Of a stretch of 64,000 bases of DNA, positions 11,410 to 23,666 are shown one piece after another. Made by a program: the position numbers and the translations under genes. Numbering within the stretch: position 1 is the first letter of the stretch; every line of letters starts with the position of its first letter. The notes beneath the pieces are model-generated. The model made no database searches and was not told the DNA's origin. It saw only the letters and a list, made by a program, of their open reading frames with translations. The DNA comes from Camellia lanceoleosa (taxonomy: Eukaryota; Streptophyta; Magnoliopsida; Ericales; Theaceae). The stretch is taken from assembly GCA_025200525.1 (NCBI GenBank), contig CM045759.1, forward strand, positions 124,001 through 188,000. The letters are read 5' to 3'.

Positions 11410-11897
11410 TGATAAAGCTTCAGCTCCAGATCATTCTGCTTCATCTAGATCAACTGCATCTACTCCAGATCATTCTGCTTCATCTAGATCAACTGCATTT
11501 GCCTCTGCTTGACTTGATTGATCATCGACTTCATCTATATCAATTTGCACCTAATTCATCTTACGCATATATGAGCTCTGCTCCCTCTGGTTTGTATGGC
11601 AGTTGCAAGTCAGCTATTGGTTTTCATAATGAGAGACCACTACAAGCATCTGGTCTGTGTACATGAGATCATTTGTATATAACAAATCTACAACTGATTC
11701 TCAACAGATTACTTATGGCGATGCGTAAATCTACAAGCGATTCTCCAGATTACATGGCTCTCGTAACAAACTTAGTTAGTTAGTTAGAGCAAATCATATA
11801 TCTGTGTATATAAATGAGCTCGTGTAAAGTTGAATGTAAGAAACTAATGAAATATCTTTGAAAGATTTACTCTCTCTCCTTCTTCCTACTGTCTTAA
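11410..11897 (+). repeat. 5' LTR of copia element 1
   Basis: Begins TGATAAAGCTTCAGCTCC and ends CTACTGTCTTAA; the 3' copy ends CTGTCTTCA, so the canonical final CA is mutated here. It contains a short internal repeat (CAGATCATTCTGCTTCATCT twice) and a TATATAAATGAGCTC promoter-like stretch near 11806. Confidence 0.93.
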
Positions 11898-11909
11898 TGG
11901 TATCAGAGC
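11898..11909 (+). other. Primer binding site of copia element 1
   Basis: TGGTATCAGAGC directly follows the 5' LTR. It is complementary to the 3' end of initiator methionine tRNA, the usual plant copia primer. Confidence 0.93.
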
Positions 11910-11933
11910 TTTGCTAAGCTCTCACGAGCAACA

Positions 11934-12960
11934 ATGGTGATCCACACTAACAAGTCTTCCATGGCCGATCCATCAAGCACTATTGTTCCATCTGAGAAGA
12001 CATCATTACCTTCTAATGTGCTTCTACTTGTCTCTAATCTGAATTCTCTGATAACGATTAAACTTGAATCAACAAATTACTCCATCTAGAAGAGTCAAAT
12101 ACAGAATTTCTTTGAAGCTACTAAACTTTTCGATTTTCTTGATGGATCTATGAGTTGTCCTCCTACTATAGTTCTGGACTCCAACAATCAAGTACATTCA
12201 CGATCACGAGTTTTGAAATAAAACTTGTTGATTCTTGTTTGCTTAGTTATCTCATAGCCACGCTTACACCTTCAATCTATTCATCAGTTCTTCATCTGAA
12301 ACATAGTACAGAGCTTTGGTTTGCTCTTGAGAAGCGATTTACTTCTCTGTCCAGATCACATATACACCAGCTCAAGAACAAATTAAGTACAGTCTCCAAG
12401 AAGACAAAGTCTATGGAAGTTTATCTTCAAGAAATCAGTGATCTAGTTGATCAATTAGCACTGGCTTGTTCTCCTATCTGTGATGAAGATCTGATTCTTC
12501 TAGTTCTCAATGGACTTCCTGAGGAGTACAATGCTTTTAAAACTGCTATTCATGCTAAATCTGAAGTACTTACTATGGATGAGTTGTGTGCTCTACTTTG
12601 TTCTGAGGCTATCCATGTTGAACACTGTCACAAATCTGGTAGCTCCTCTGATCTGACTGTTGCTTTTGCTGCTACACATGGATCTAATATGGTACCTCAA
12701 GGAACCTCTGGTTCTGGTTCTCCACAAGGTTCCTCTGGTTCAGCTTTTACTAAGCACTTCTCCTTTCAAAACAGAGAAGGTCGTTCTTCACAATATCAAT
12801 ATCGTAGAGGCAGATACAACAATAATCGCGGTCGCAGAACTGGAAGGCCTCAAAGCTATGGTTTGGTCTATCAAATCTGTGGTAAAGGAAACCACTCAGC
12901 TCTTGAGTGTCGGCATCGTATGAATTCATCTTTCAACCTGTGTTTCCTTCCTATAATGTG
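11934..12960 (+). pseudogene. Gag of copia element 1, degenerate
   Basis: Starts ATGGTGATC, hits an in-frame TAG at 12087-12089 where copia Gag has a tryptophan (NYSI-stop-KSQ), then shifts frame before 12200. The retained core reads LSYLIATLTPSIYSSVLHL, LWFALEKRFTSLSRSH and LVLNGLPEEYNAF, typical of the UBN2/copia Gag domain. The zinc knuckle near 12871 is YQICGKGNHSALEC: the first Cys of the C-x2-C-x4-H-x4-C motif is replaced by Tyr. Confidence 0.88.
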
Positions 12961-14487
12961 AATCCTTCTACTGGTACTTCCAATTTCAAGGCCTATTCTA
13001 CTCCAATACCTTTGAATTCAATTTCACCTTCTCCTCCATGGTATGTGGACTCTGCAGCCACATCTCATCTTACCAATGATTTGAGTAACCTTCAACTTTA
13101 TCAACCCTATCAAGGGTCTAATCAGGTCATGATTAGTGATGGTAATACTCTTCCCATTCAAAATTCAGGCACTGGTATTTTGTCTACTCCTTCTTTCTAC
13201 TTTAAACTTAATAATCTGCTTCATGTTCCTCAAATATCTTCTAACTTGTTATCTGTTCATCAATTGACTTCTGATAATAACTGTTCTATTACTTTTAATG
13301 ATAAGTCATTTGTTGTTCAAGACAATCTTAGCAGCAAGGTGCTATGTAAAGGTTTCTACTCCAATGGTCTTTACCATTTTCCTGCTTCATTTTCTGCTGC
13401 TGCCAAGGCTTTTTCTGCTACTAATTCTCTTGTTACCACTTGGCACAAAAGATTAGGACATCCATCTTCTGATGTTTTTCATAATATGTCAAATAAATGT
13501 GGTTTTCATTTTTCTCATAAAGATTGTTCTTCTCTTTGTAATAGTTGTTGTGTATCCAAAAGTCACAGACTTCCTTTTGTGTTGTCTGCTAATAAAACTA
13601 CTTCTCCTCTTGCCTTAATTCATTCAGATGTTTGGGGGCCATTTGTTCAATCTGATTCTTTCAAATATTATGTTGTGTTTATAGATGATTTTAGTTCTTT
13701 CACTTGGATTTATCCTCTTTCTTACAAAAGTGAAGTGTATTCTAAATTTTTGGAATTCAAAGCCTATGCTGAGAAGCAATTTTCTGCATCTCTTAAGATC
13801 TTAAGGATTGATGGTGGAGGTGAATACACTTCAAGACAGTTTCAGTCTCTTCTTCAGTCTACTGGCATTGTTCATCAATTGAGTTGTCCTCATATCCCAT
13901 CTCAGAATGGTGTGGCTGAAAGAAAACATCGTCATCTTATTGAGACTGCTATTACCTTGCTTGATCAAGCTTATGTTCCTTTGAAATTTTGGTTTGAAGC
14001 TCTAGCTACAGCCACCTATTTGATAAATCGCATGGTCAGTCCCAAGCTGGGCTATCTTAGTCCTTTTGAAGTGTTATACAAAATAGCTCCAAACTATGCA
14101 TTCCTCAAGGTGTTTGGATGTAAATGTTATCCCTGGTTACGTCCCTATACCTCTCACAAATTGGAGCCTCGATCCAAGGCTTGTGTGTTTATTGGCTATC
14201 ATCCCAGTTACAAAGGTTACAGGTGTTTGGATCCTCTCTTTGGTACTATTTATATCTCCAGACATGTAATTTTTGATGAACTCTCTTTTCCATTTTCTTC
14301 CTCACCTGCTACTCTTCCTCCTCTCCTTTCTTCTAAAGCTGCAGGTACTTCTTTTTTCTGGGGTTCTCCTTCCTCTTCTCTTACTCATTCCTCTACTTCC
14401 AGTTTCTCCTCTTCCTCAGCTGATACTATACCTTCTACACTTCACCTTCGATTCTGCGCAATTGATTACTGCTTCTGCTTCTGCTGA
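12961..14487 (+). pseudogene. Protease and integrase of copia element 1
   Basis: The frame open from 12907 to 14487 carries protease WYVDSAATSHL (13039) and a GAG-pre-integrase zinc site (WHKRLGHPS ... CNSCCVSKSH). The integrase core has catalytic residues in IHSDVWGPF, LRIDGGGEY and PSQNGVAERKH, followed by FLKVFGCKCYPW. These integrase motifs look intact. The frame ends in CFCFC-stop, and the continuation is in another frame from about 14.4 kb, so one frameshift separates integrase from reverse transcriptase. Confidence 0.9.
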
Positions 14488-16555
14488 TTCTATTTCTTTG
14501 CTTCTAGCTGATTTTGTCTTGCCTAACTCTGGTTCCTCTCCTATATCAGCTTCTCCATCTTCTCCAACTCCTGGTTTTATTTCATCTCCTATTTCTTCTT
14601 CTCCACCTGGTATTCAACTTACTATTCCCATTTTACTTGTCTCACTTTCTACTAATTCTCATTCTATGGTTACTAGAGCTAAAGCTACTAAATCTACTGC
14701 TCCTCCATTTGGTCTCACTGCTCCTTCTTCTTCTTCCTCTTCTCTTATTACCTCTGAACCCCTCTCTTATAAACAAGCTCTTACCTGTCCTCATTGGTTT
14801 AATTCTATGCTTGAGGAGTTTGCTGCCTTACAAGATCAGAATACTTGGACTTTGGTGCCACCTTCTCCTACACAAAATATTGTTGGGTGCAAATGGCTGT
14901 TTCGAATTAAAAAAGGGTTAGATGGTTCAATTGCTAGATACAAATCTCGTCTGGTTGCTAAGGGCTATTTACAGGAAGAAAGCATTGATTTCCTAGATAC
15001 TTTCAGTCTAGTTGCAAAGCTGCCTACAATCAAAGTTTTTCTTTGCATTGCTCTGCACTATAACTGGCCTATTCAACAATTAGATGTGTCCAATGCCTTC
15101 CTTCATGGTCATCTTGAAGAAGCTGTTTTCATGTCTCAGCCTCCTGGTTTTGTTCATTCCCAATTTCCTACCTATGTTTGCAAGCTTAACAAATCACTCT
15201 ATGGCTTGAAACAAGCTCCCCGAGCTTGGTTTTCTACTTTCTCTACTTTTTTGCTTACTCTTGGTTTTGTTAATAGTCATTGTGACAATTCTCTGTTTGT
15301 TCAAGCTACTTCCTCCTCATTAACCTATCTTTTGGTTTATGTAGATGACATTCTAATTACTGGCAGTTCTTCTTCTCATCTCAAACATCTTATTACTCAA
15401 TTACATTCAGCCTTTTCTCTTAAGGAATTAGGCAATCTCTCTTACTTCCTTGGCATCTCTGTTACTCTTGGTCCTTCTGGTTATTTTCTGTCTCAATCTC
15501 AGTATGCCTCTACTCTGCTCAAGCATGCTGGCATGACAGATTGCAAACCAGCTTCTTCTCCTCTTTCTGCTAAACCAGTTGTCTCTTCTTCTGATGTTCC
15601 CTTCTCTAATCCTGCTCTTTATCGCAATATTGTTAGTTGCCTTCAGTACTTGACTATTACTCGTCCCGATTTGGCTTTTACTGTGAATCAAGCTTGTCAG
15701 CATATACATAATCTCTCTCAAGCTCACTTTGCTCTGGTTAAGCAGCTGTTACATTTTGTTAAAGGTTCCTTACATTCTGGTTTGACCTTTTCCTTTGGTG
15801 CCTTTGATCTTCATGTTTTCTCTGATGCTGATTGGGCTGGTAGCCCTTGTGATAGGCGTTTTACCTCAGGTTTTTGCATCTTTCTTGGTCCTAACTTAGT
15901 TTCTTGGGCTGCTAAGAAGCAACCCACTATTGCTAGATCTTCTACTGAAGCTGAATACCGGGCTATGGCTCTTGCCAGTGCTGAAGTTGCTTGGCTTCAA
16001 ATGCTTCTTAAAGATATGCATATCTGCCCTTCCTCTGTTCCTGTGCTTTGGTGTGATAACTTGTCTGCTCTTTCTCTTGCTGCTAATCCTGTGTTTCATG
16101 CTCGAACAAAGCATATCGAGATCGATTATCATTTTGTGCGCGAAAAGGTTTCAGCTAAGCAACTTCTTATTCGTCATGTGTCTTCTTCTGATCAAGTGGC
16201 AGATATTTTTACCAAATCTCTTCCCGTGTCTCGTTTTCTTTTTCTTCAATCCAAGCTTTTAGTTGGTCTCCCACCATTCAGCTTGCGAGGGCCTGATAAA
16301 GCTTCAGCTCCAGATCATTCTGCTTCATCTAGATCAACTGCATCTGCTCCAGATCATTCTGCTTCATCTAGATCAACTGCATCTGCCTCTGCTTCAGCTT
16401 CAGTTGATCATCCAACTTCATCTATATCAACTGCACCTAATTCATCTGCCTCTGCATATATGAGCTCTACTCCTTCTGGTTTGTATGGCAGTTGCAAGTC
16501 AGCTATTGGTTTTCATAATGAGAGACCACTACAAGCATCTGGTCTGTGTACATGA
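14400..16555 (+). CDS. Reverse transcriptase/RNase H of copia element 1
   Basis: Open to 16555 without a stop. It contains the RVT_2 start (NTWTLVPPSP, GCKWLFRIK, RYKSRLVAKGYLQ), LDVSNAFLHG, LYGLKQAPRAW, the catalytic YVDDILITG, then ELGNLSYFLGI, the RNase H segment FSDADWAGSP and STEAEYRAMA, and the distal HIEIDYHFVREKV and ADIFTKSLP. The last ~85 codons (from 16294) run into the 3' LTR and encode a Ser/Ala-rich tail ending ASGLCT. The domain is intact but separated from gag and integrase by frameshifts, so the call is a remnant ORF. Confidence 0.87.
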
Positions 16556-16747
16556 GATCATTTGTATATAACAAATCTACAACTGATTCTCAACAGATTC
16601 TGTAACTGCTCTGTAACAAACTTAGTTAGTTAGTTAGAGCAAATCATATATCTGTGTATATAAATGAGCTCGTATAAAGTTGAATGTAAGCAACTAATTA
16701 AATATCTTTGAAAGATTTACTCTCTCTCCTTCTTCCTACTGTCTTCA
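16294..16747 (+). repeat. 3' LTR of copia element 1
   Basis: Begins TGATAAAGCTTCAGCTCC after a short purine tract (GCGAGGG) and ends TTCCTACTGTCTTCA. It is followed by the CTGAA duplication and then the sigma factor codons ATGGCTGAC. Confidence 0.93.
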
Positions 16748-16752
16748 CTGAA

Positions 16753-16770
16753 ATGGCTGACCTTATTCAG
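16753..16770 (+). pseudogene. Sigma factor exon 2, part right of copia insertion
   Basis: Codons ATG GCT GAC CTT ATT CAG (MADLIQ) complete exon 2. They follow directly on GAA of the left part once the element and one copy of CTGAA are ignored. The donor GTGATT is intact. Confidence 0.85.
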
Positions 16771-16891
16771 GTGATTGTCTTTCTGTTAGCTTTAAGCTTT
16801 GAGATGCCAATATCTTACACTTGCTCTAATCTGTTTAATATAGAGCTGTGGATTCCTCTTATACGTGAAATTGCCCTTACACCTCATGTAG

Positions 16892-16983
16892 GGTGGCCTG
16901 ATTGGACTGCTTTGGGAAATTGAGAAATTTGATTCTTCCAAGGGGTTCAAAATTTACCTTAGGTTTATTGGTGGATATGTCAG
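16892..16983 (+). pseudogene. Sigma factor exon 3 (region 2.3-2.4), frameshifted
   Basis: The acceptor TGTAG precedes GGLIGLLWEIEKFDSSKGFK. The family has an RG pair where WE stands. After AAAATT the exon is one base short of the family length, so the conserved YWW part (TATTGGTGGATA) is read in another frame. The donor CAG|GTGAGG is intact. Confidence 0.82.
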
Positions 16984-17243
16984 GTGAGGTCAACATTTTC
17001 CTTTGAAATGTGAACAATTGAGAACATGGTAAAAGGATAGTTGCCATCATCAATAATTTATAGATTCTTTATTATCTTCATTGCATTAGGATGATTATCT
17101 TCTTATATCAGGCAAAATTATTGTTTGTAGAATCCTATTTGTAATAACTGGGACAAGCAACTGCAGAAAGCATCACAAGTGAGTCTTTTTTTCCTTTTTT
17201 GGTAAGTCACAAGTGAGTCTTTGACATCCAAAAGAACTAATGC

Positions 17244-17425
17244 TTAATTTGGTTCACTGGAATGGGATGGAATGGTCATTCCTTAGGCTCTACAATGGAA
17301 TATCATTCCCTTACAATGGTGAATGATGATTCCATTTGTAAAGCATTTTTCATTATTTTTTTAGTCAACCAAACATGGGTATGATGATTATTCCGTTCCA
17401 TTTTATTCTAGTGAACTAAACACTA
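17244..17425. mobile_element. MITE in sigma factor intron 3
   Basis: A 180-bp element with imperfect inverted ends: TTTGGTTCACTGGAATGGGA on the left, and TTCTAGTGAACTAAACACTA on the right read inverted. No ORF. The rest of intron 3 (16984-17243, 17426-19064) shows only AT-rich and T-rich sequence (for example poly-T at 18085-18110). Confidence 0.65.
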
Positions 17426-19064
17426 CTTAAGAGCATGGCCATTCAAATGTGAACATGCAAAAATCATTTCAGTTGTGATCATGAAGCAGACCCCACTGTA
17501 TTCATGCATCTTGAAGGCTATTTGATGTCAGATCCACAATTAAATGGCATGGCACTTGGGTTAATCTTTTCAATTTGTATCCTCTTTTGAGAAGGTTGAT
17601 ATGGTTCTAAATTGATTTTTCCTAGTAAGTTACCAAAATTTGAATTAGTTACTCCTATAATTTGCTTTATTTTAGAAGTTTAGTGCTTTTTTGTGCATGG
17701 AAATTAAGTCTTTTTTGGTCATCATGTTGGGACAGGATCGATCAAGTTAGAAGTTTTCTTTGTTAATTTAGAGCGTGCACACAGCATATTGTAGATGATT
17801 ACAGTAACAACCTAGGAGCTTGTCCAAAGGGCTAGCCGAGGAGATCATTTGGAATCATAGTCCCCACTTATATAAAAACTTACGATGCAGGTCTAAGCAC
17901 ATGCCAACCCTAGTCAGGGTCATTAACATTTGTGAGAATAACTTTCTATTAAAAACACATCTTTTGTAGATTATGACTTGGATCAGATCTATTCTTCTTT
18001 GAATCTTGTGGCTACCTATGTTTGGCATCCACGTGGCAAGCCACACTAATATTTTTTGTTTCCCTTGTCTTTTACTTCTCACTTTTTTTTCTTTTTTTTC
18101 TTTTTTTTTTCTTTCATATCCTCTTATCTAACTCTTCTCTCTTGCTCTCATCTTTTGCTCATTCTCACTGTAAATTGATTTGATAACTTCATAATTACAA
18201 GTCCAAACTTTTTCAAGGAGTTCTTTTCTTTACGTAGTTTTGTCTCTTTCTTCTTTATCTCCTCACAAGAATATGTGTTTTTCTTACTTTGAATAACCAT
18301 TGTCGTGTGCATTGCATTAATTTTGGTGCAAGAGGCAAAGATCTTATGATCTTTAAAGGGGGATTCATATTCCACATCTTTCCTTTCACCTGAGATGCAA
18401 TCTTATCCTGCAATACTAGTTCATTAATGGAAAATGCTGACATGAATACATCAAGGTTATGTTTTCTGTGACTAGATGAGTTTATTGCAACCAAACTACT
18501 TGTTTTGGATTCCTTGAAGGTCTCCAAGTGAATGATATGATCTCCATTCTATGGAAGTTAAAATTAAGAAAGCCCAAGGTAGAAAGGCCACAACCACTTA
18601 CTAATTACTGAAAACACCACTTGTATACAATTTGTATCTGTTTTGATTAACCAAACCATTTTGCCATTCTAAAAAAGAATCTGTGGAATCTCTGTTTAAT
18701 AGTAGCAGTGATCAAGTAGCTCTTGTGATGTCGTGTATGCTGCCATCATCCACAAAACTTCAAGCTATCAAGTAACTTTGTACCCTATTAATCCTTTGTG
18801 ATTCTTGTGTTCACAAGGTGTATGTGAAACCAAGCATACTGCAACATCAATAACTTTTCTGGGAAGAAGAGTCTAATGATTTTAGTTTTGACTTTTCTTG
18901 GATGAAATACAGCAAATCTGAGTTCCTTGTTATCCAAGAAAACCCCAAAGTCATTTTGTTTTTATGAAATAAACAGCATATTCTTGTAGTTTTCTTTTTT
19001 GATTAATAAATCTTTTGTCTGTGTTTGTATACTTAGAACAACTGTTAATTTCTCTTTCATGTAG

Positions 19065-19109
19065 GGTGTTTCGAGGGCATTAGTTGAGAATTCAAAAACC
19101 CTAAGGTTG
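19065..19109 (+). pseudogene. Sigma factor exon 4, left part
   Basis: The acceptor ATGTAG precedes GVSRALVENSKTLRL. The exon is then cut by the insertion that begins TGTAGACATCCC at 19110, and the coding sense resumes at 23399 with PTHLHERL. Confidence 0.83.
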
Positions 19110-22100
19110 TGTAGACATCCCATTTTTGACCGTCCTCAAGACTTGGACGCCATCGTTTAAACACTCGATGATTATCCATGCTCGTGTTCATTTTGAGTTT
19201 CTGGAGGTCTCGGCTGTGCGTCTTGCCTTAGGATCTCTCAACTTGTCTGTTTTGTGCTTGGTTGTGGACCAAGGACTTGTGTTTTTGCTTCTAAGGGAAG
19301 GGGGTGGCTTGTTGGCCATCCCTGCAACCCATCGGCTAAGGCATTGTGCCATCGGTCATGTTTTCTTGCCATCGGCCATAAGTGTTGGCCGATCGGCACT
19401 ATTTTTGGTCAATCAGCACTATTTTTGGTCGATCGACCATATTTTTGAGCTGAGACCTTTCCATCTACTTTTTGCAGATATTTTGTGCCAGCTGTGACAG
19501 CTGGTGGGCATAATTCTTATCCTCCATACACGTGTATGGAGGGATTGCATTCAAGACTCAAACTTGTTCAACAAGCTTGAGAATTGAAATTCTATAAGAA
19601 GGGAGCCTCCCCTCCCTTTCCAGGGGTTCTAAGAATTTGATATACAAGTTCTATATCTCTCTCTATATTTTACCTCTCTCTTTCTCTTACCTTGGTTCGT
19701 GCCCAAAAGTGTAAATCCTTCACACTATTGCACACAAACACCTACTGGAACACCATCCTTTTGTTGCTGAGGTACTGAGGAGTTGGTTTTAGTGTTTTTG
19801 GAGTGGTTTAAGCTCAGAAAAGCTGCTAGAGTTGTGTTCTTGAAGGTGTTCTTCAAGGGTGAGATTCTAGCCTTTAATCCCCTATTTTGGCTTAAGCTTT
19901 TAGACCTACTTGCATATTGTTTTAAGCTTAACTATAAACTACAAAAAGTTTTGATTTCTCATGCTTGTGATGTTTGTTTAAGGTCACTTTTTGGTTGGGG
20001 GTGGTCTCCCCCCTCTTAGGCCTTGTTTGGCCTAGTTTTGAGCCATCTCTTTTGGCTCTTGTTCTAACCTTTGCATGACCTTTCTACCACTGAACTTTGG
20101 ATTTCAGTGGTGGAAAGGTGGTTTTGGAGTCTTGAATAGGAGAGGGACACCCCCCTCTCCTCGTGTCTCATTTACTAGTATAAATGGCTCACAATAGTAG
20201 CATGTTTGCTTAGCATGTTTTGGCCCCTTTTCAGCAAGTATTTGGTGTTATTTTGCCATGTTATACCTCTGTCTAAGGTTGGTTTAATAGCCTCTTACAT
20301 GCACCATGCACTTGTCTTGCAATCTTCTCTATTGCCTTAACATGCATCATGTGTTTGGACCATCATTCTTGCATGTTTTGGCTCAACTCAAAGAAGCTTT
20401 CCCTTATGTTTTACCATACTTGAGCTCTAATTTGTGTTGTATTGGGCATGCATGCACTGTTTTGTATAGCCATGGTTCAATCTAGCTTGTTAGCCTTGAG
20501 TGTCCAAGTCATTAGCATGCATTGCTTAGACCATTTTCATGATTTGGCATCATTTCATATGTGATTTCAGTCCATGTAGTGTAGCCATACACTTGCATTA
20601 AATCATCCTTTCAACGCTTTGAAGAGTTGGTGTTTTGTGCCTTAAGAGTGGACCATTGTGCATGCCTCTATGCTTAGGCCTTTATGATGCCATCTCAGTG
20701 GGTTTTTGGGCTTATTTTGACATGCCATAACTCTGATTTTTATTGGTTAAGTCATTCCATGTTTGGTTTTAATAGGTGTAGTGTAACACCCCTTGGTAGC
20801 CTTGCATGCTTCATGCTTTTGGTCTTTTGTTCTAGCTTGTGTTAGCTAGGTCCATGCATGTTTTAGACTCACTTTGGTATGCTTTAGGACTATTTTGGTT
20901 TGCTTAGGCCATTTGTTTCATGTTTTGCATAGCCTTAGTGCAAGTCCCTTTGCTAACCTTGAGCTTTGAGCCTCTTGATATGCTACACTTGCATTGTTTG
21001 GTTGATTTGGCATCATTCCATGCTTAATTTCAGGGCCTATAGTATTGTCACTTGTCCACACTTTTCACTCTTTAAGTGCTCTTAAGGGTTGGTGTCTTCA
21101 TGCCTTAATTCTTGGGCCAATTGGCATGCATGCTTGCCTTGCATTTCATGTCATCAATTCATCACTTTAGCCACTGAATTGGGTATGGCTGAGGTCTTCC
21201 CATTTTGGTTTAAGTCCATCTTTGCATCTTGTTGCATGCTAGTCCATCTTTGCATCTTGTTGCATGCTTATCCATCTTGCATGTTGTTGTATACTTGTTA
21301 GATTGCATGTTGTCACATGCTTGTTGTTGGCATTGTTGTTGCATGCTTATTACATTACATGTTTGCATTTTGCATGTTTGGTACATTGCATGTTTGCATG
21401 TCTAGATTGCATTGCATTTTGCATGCTTGTTACGTTACATTTGGCATGCTTCTGTTACATTGCATAACATCTCCATGTTGCATGCATTGCATTGTGTTTG
21501 GTTTGGGTGTTAAACCAAACACGAGGAACGAGGGACGTTTCATACTTGAAGTAATGAAACGTGCCTCAATTCTCGGTCGCCGACACTCTTGATCCAACAT
21601 GATAGAGTGTGAGGCATTCATGTGTTTTTGTGCATTCATTCCATACTAATTTGTGCAATTCGGCCTCTTTGGCCATCATGCATCGAAATGCGTGATTGAT
21701 GGCTCGAGAGTCGAAAACTACACTCCTTTGAATCTCAAACATGATAAGGGGTGTAGTTACACAACATTTTCTTGTAAATGTATTGCCATGCCCTTGTTTG
21801 TCCTCTGCTACAACAAAAGGAGCAGTCTGCAAGAAGAGATGGCCGATCGGCTATCTAGTGTGCCGATCGACTAAGAATGTTTGGCCGATATCCTCATAAA
21901 TGGTCGATGACCCTTATCCTTTGGCCGATGGCCTTACCTTTTGGCTGATGGCCTCTCAGCATATCCATGAGGTGGTTCAGAAGCATCACAGAAATTTTCA
22001 CAGTTTTCAAAAGTCAAAAGCGAGTAAAGCAACATGAGGCATGGCAGATTTTTAGCGGCAGTGAGCATGCATCATTTATCATTCCAAGGTAGAGCTGTGG

Positions 22101-23394
22101 CAACTCAAATTCAGCTTCTTTCTTTTCTTAAATAGTTGGTTTTGTAACTTAATTAATTTTCTTAATTAGTTAAGGTTTTGTAATAATTAATTAGCTAGGG
22201 TAGTTAATTAATTAGTTGGTTTGTATTATTCATTCGGACCCTCCGTCGAAAGGGCCAACTTTTGTAATAAGTGTGCATAAGTGTGTGAATGTCTTCCAAC
22301 CCCACGTCTTTCTCCCTTATACTTAACCGGTTAAGATGGTTAGTTCTAGGTCATATTTTGATTAGCATCCTTATGCTCGCATGTTTGCATTCATTCATTT
22401 GTATTGCATGCACCGGGCTCGGCGCATCATACTAACTACATTGTGTTTCAATTCCTACTTGAATACATGATTATCAAGTTGCATCTCATATGCCATTTTA
22501 GAATAGCCGAGCCTATTTCTAGTTGCATTTTTGCATGTGTTGCATTAGCCATCTTAAACATAGCTAGGATCATGCATTGATTACTAACTAGCTCTTGTTT
22601 TAGCTCGGAGTACACTGTAAGTGTTTACGCTTTAGCATCTTGCATGTATGTTATTGTTGCCATGATAGCATGCTTGCCATGAGGCTATTTGCTTAAATGA
22701 TATGACTGCCTGAATGCCTGTGGGTGAAGGTTGGATTACTTGAATTGAAACAATTCATTGAAATGTGAGTTTTAAGCCTACTTGAGAGTGGCAAAATCAT
22801 GTTTTCTAAGCTCACTTAAGGGTGGCAAATCCACGTCTTAGCCTACTTACGAGTAACACCTTCAAACCATTTTCAAACAAACATAAGATATTTTGTTCCA
22901 ACTTAGGCGATCTAGTCTATACTTGTATGCTGTGCGCATCACGTAGTAAAGCTAGCTAACAAATCGGAATAAGAACACATGTGTTTTCAAAAACAAAATA
23001 TCATGTTAGTAAAGGCCGATCCTTTGATCGGGCGAGCGGGGGTGCTCATTGCATGACCTTCCCCTCTCATACCCAAGTTCCCGAGCCGAGACAACTTTGG
23101 TGATGACGGACACGTGGCCTTAGGCACAAGTCAGGGTTTCCTAAATTTCCCTAAAATAAAATATTTAGGTAGCGACTCTGTATCTGGCAAAGCAGTCCAT
23201 GTTTGGCACTTCTTTATAAAAATCAGTTTTCCAAAATAATTTGCCGGATTTGGACTCTTTGGTGATTTATCAATCTTGCATTGCACTTTGCGAGATTAGA
23301 TTCAGAATCGTGACATTGAGTCCGAACTGTAGCAGCCTAATGAATAAAAGCAGTTTGATTCGCATGTGGGCCGGGGCGTTGAACGCGTCTCTGA
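19110..23394. mobile_element. 4.3-kb LTR-like insertion inside sigma factor exon 4
   Basis: Starts TGTAGACATCCCATTTTTGA and ends near GAACGCGTCTCTGA. The flanks are GGTTG on the left and AGTTG on the right, a 4-5 bp target duplication with one mismatch. There is no gag or pol. It is rich in TTGCATG/GCATGC words (20100-21480) and GGCCGATCGG words (19330-19440, 21840-21950). The GGTAGCGACTCTGTATC stretch near the right end resembles the ends of long plant LTRs. I read it as a solo, very long LTR of LARD/TR-GAG type. A DNA element is not excluded because the final CA is absent. Confidence 0.7.
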
Positions 23395-23398
23395 GTTG

Positions 23399-23484
23399 CC
23401 TACCCATTTGCATGAAAGACTAAGTTTAATGCGTAATATGCAAAGATGAAACTGAAAGAGAAAGGGATAGCTCCATCCATTGAT
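23399..23484 (+). pseudogene. Sigma factor exon 4, right part, +2 frameshift
   Basis: CCTACCCATTTGCATGAAAG gives PTHLHERLSLMRN. An extra AT at 23438-23439 shifts the frame; ignoring it gives AKMKLKEKGIAPSID, as in the family. The donor GAT|GTAAGT is intact at 23485. Confidence 0.83.
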
Positions 23485-23666
23485 GTAAGTCTAACTGACA
23501 GCTATGCGATTTAATGACAGTGGCTCATACTACCTACCCACATCAACATACCTACATAAATATATGAAAACATGCCTAATCAAGAATCCTGATTTAGCTA
23601 TGTTATGCTACAGTTCTGTAAACTCGTTTTGTTTCTTTAACTTTGTTTTTGACTTCTACGTTTCGG

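Larger units (their letters stand above)
11410..16747 (+). mobile_element. Ty1/copia retrotransposon inserted in a sigma factor exon
   Basis: A complete element with 488- and 454-bp LTRs, a primer site, gag, protease, integrase, reverse transcriptase and RNase H in copia order. The flanking target duplication is CTGAA (11405-11409 and 16748-16752). The LTRs differ at many positions and by a ~40-bp block (left LTR near 11711-11765), so the insertion is not very recent. The element is on the same strand as the host gene. Gag has a stop and a frameshift and pol has a frameshift near 14.4 kb, so it is probably non-autonomous today. Confidence 0.95.

Noticed and set aside
21089..21592. Cys/Leu/His-rich frames at 21.1-21.6 kb
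   Set aside because: Produced by repeated TTGCATG words in the LTR-like insertion; no start context or family.
22900..23100. tRNA or structured RNA near CGATCCTTTGATCGGGCGAG
   Set aside because: A short hairpin only; no cloverleaf, anticodon arm or T-loop could be laid out.
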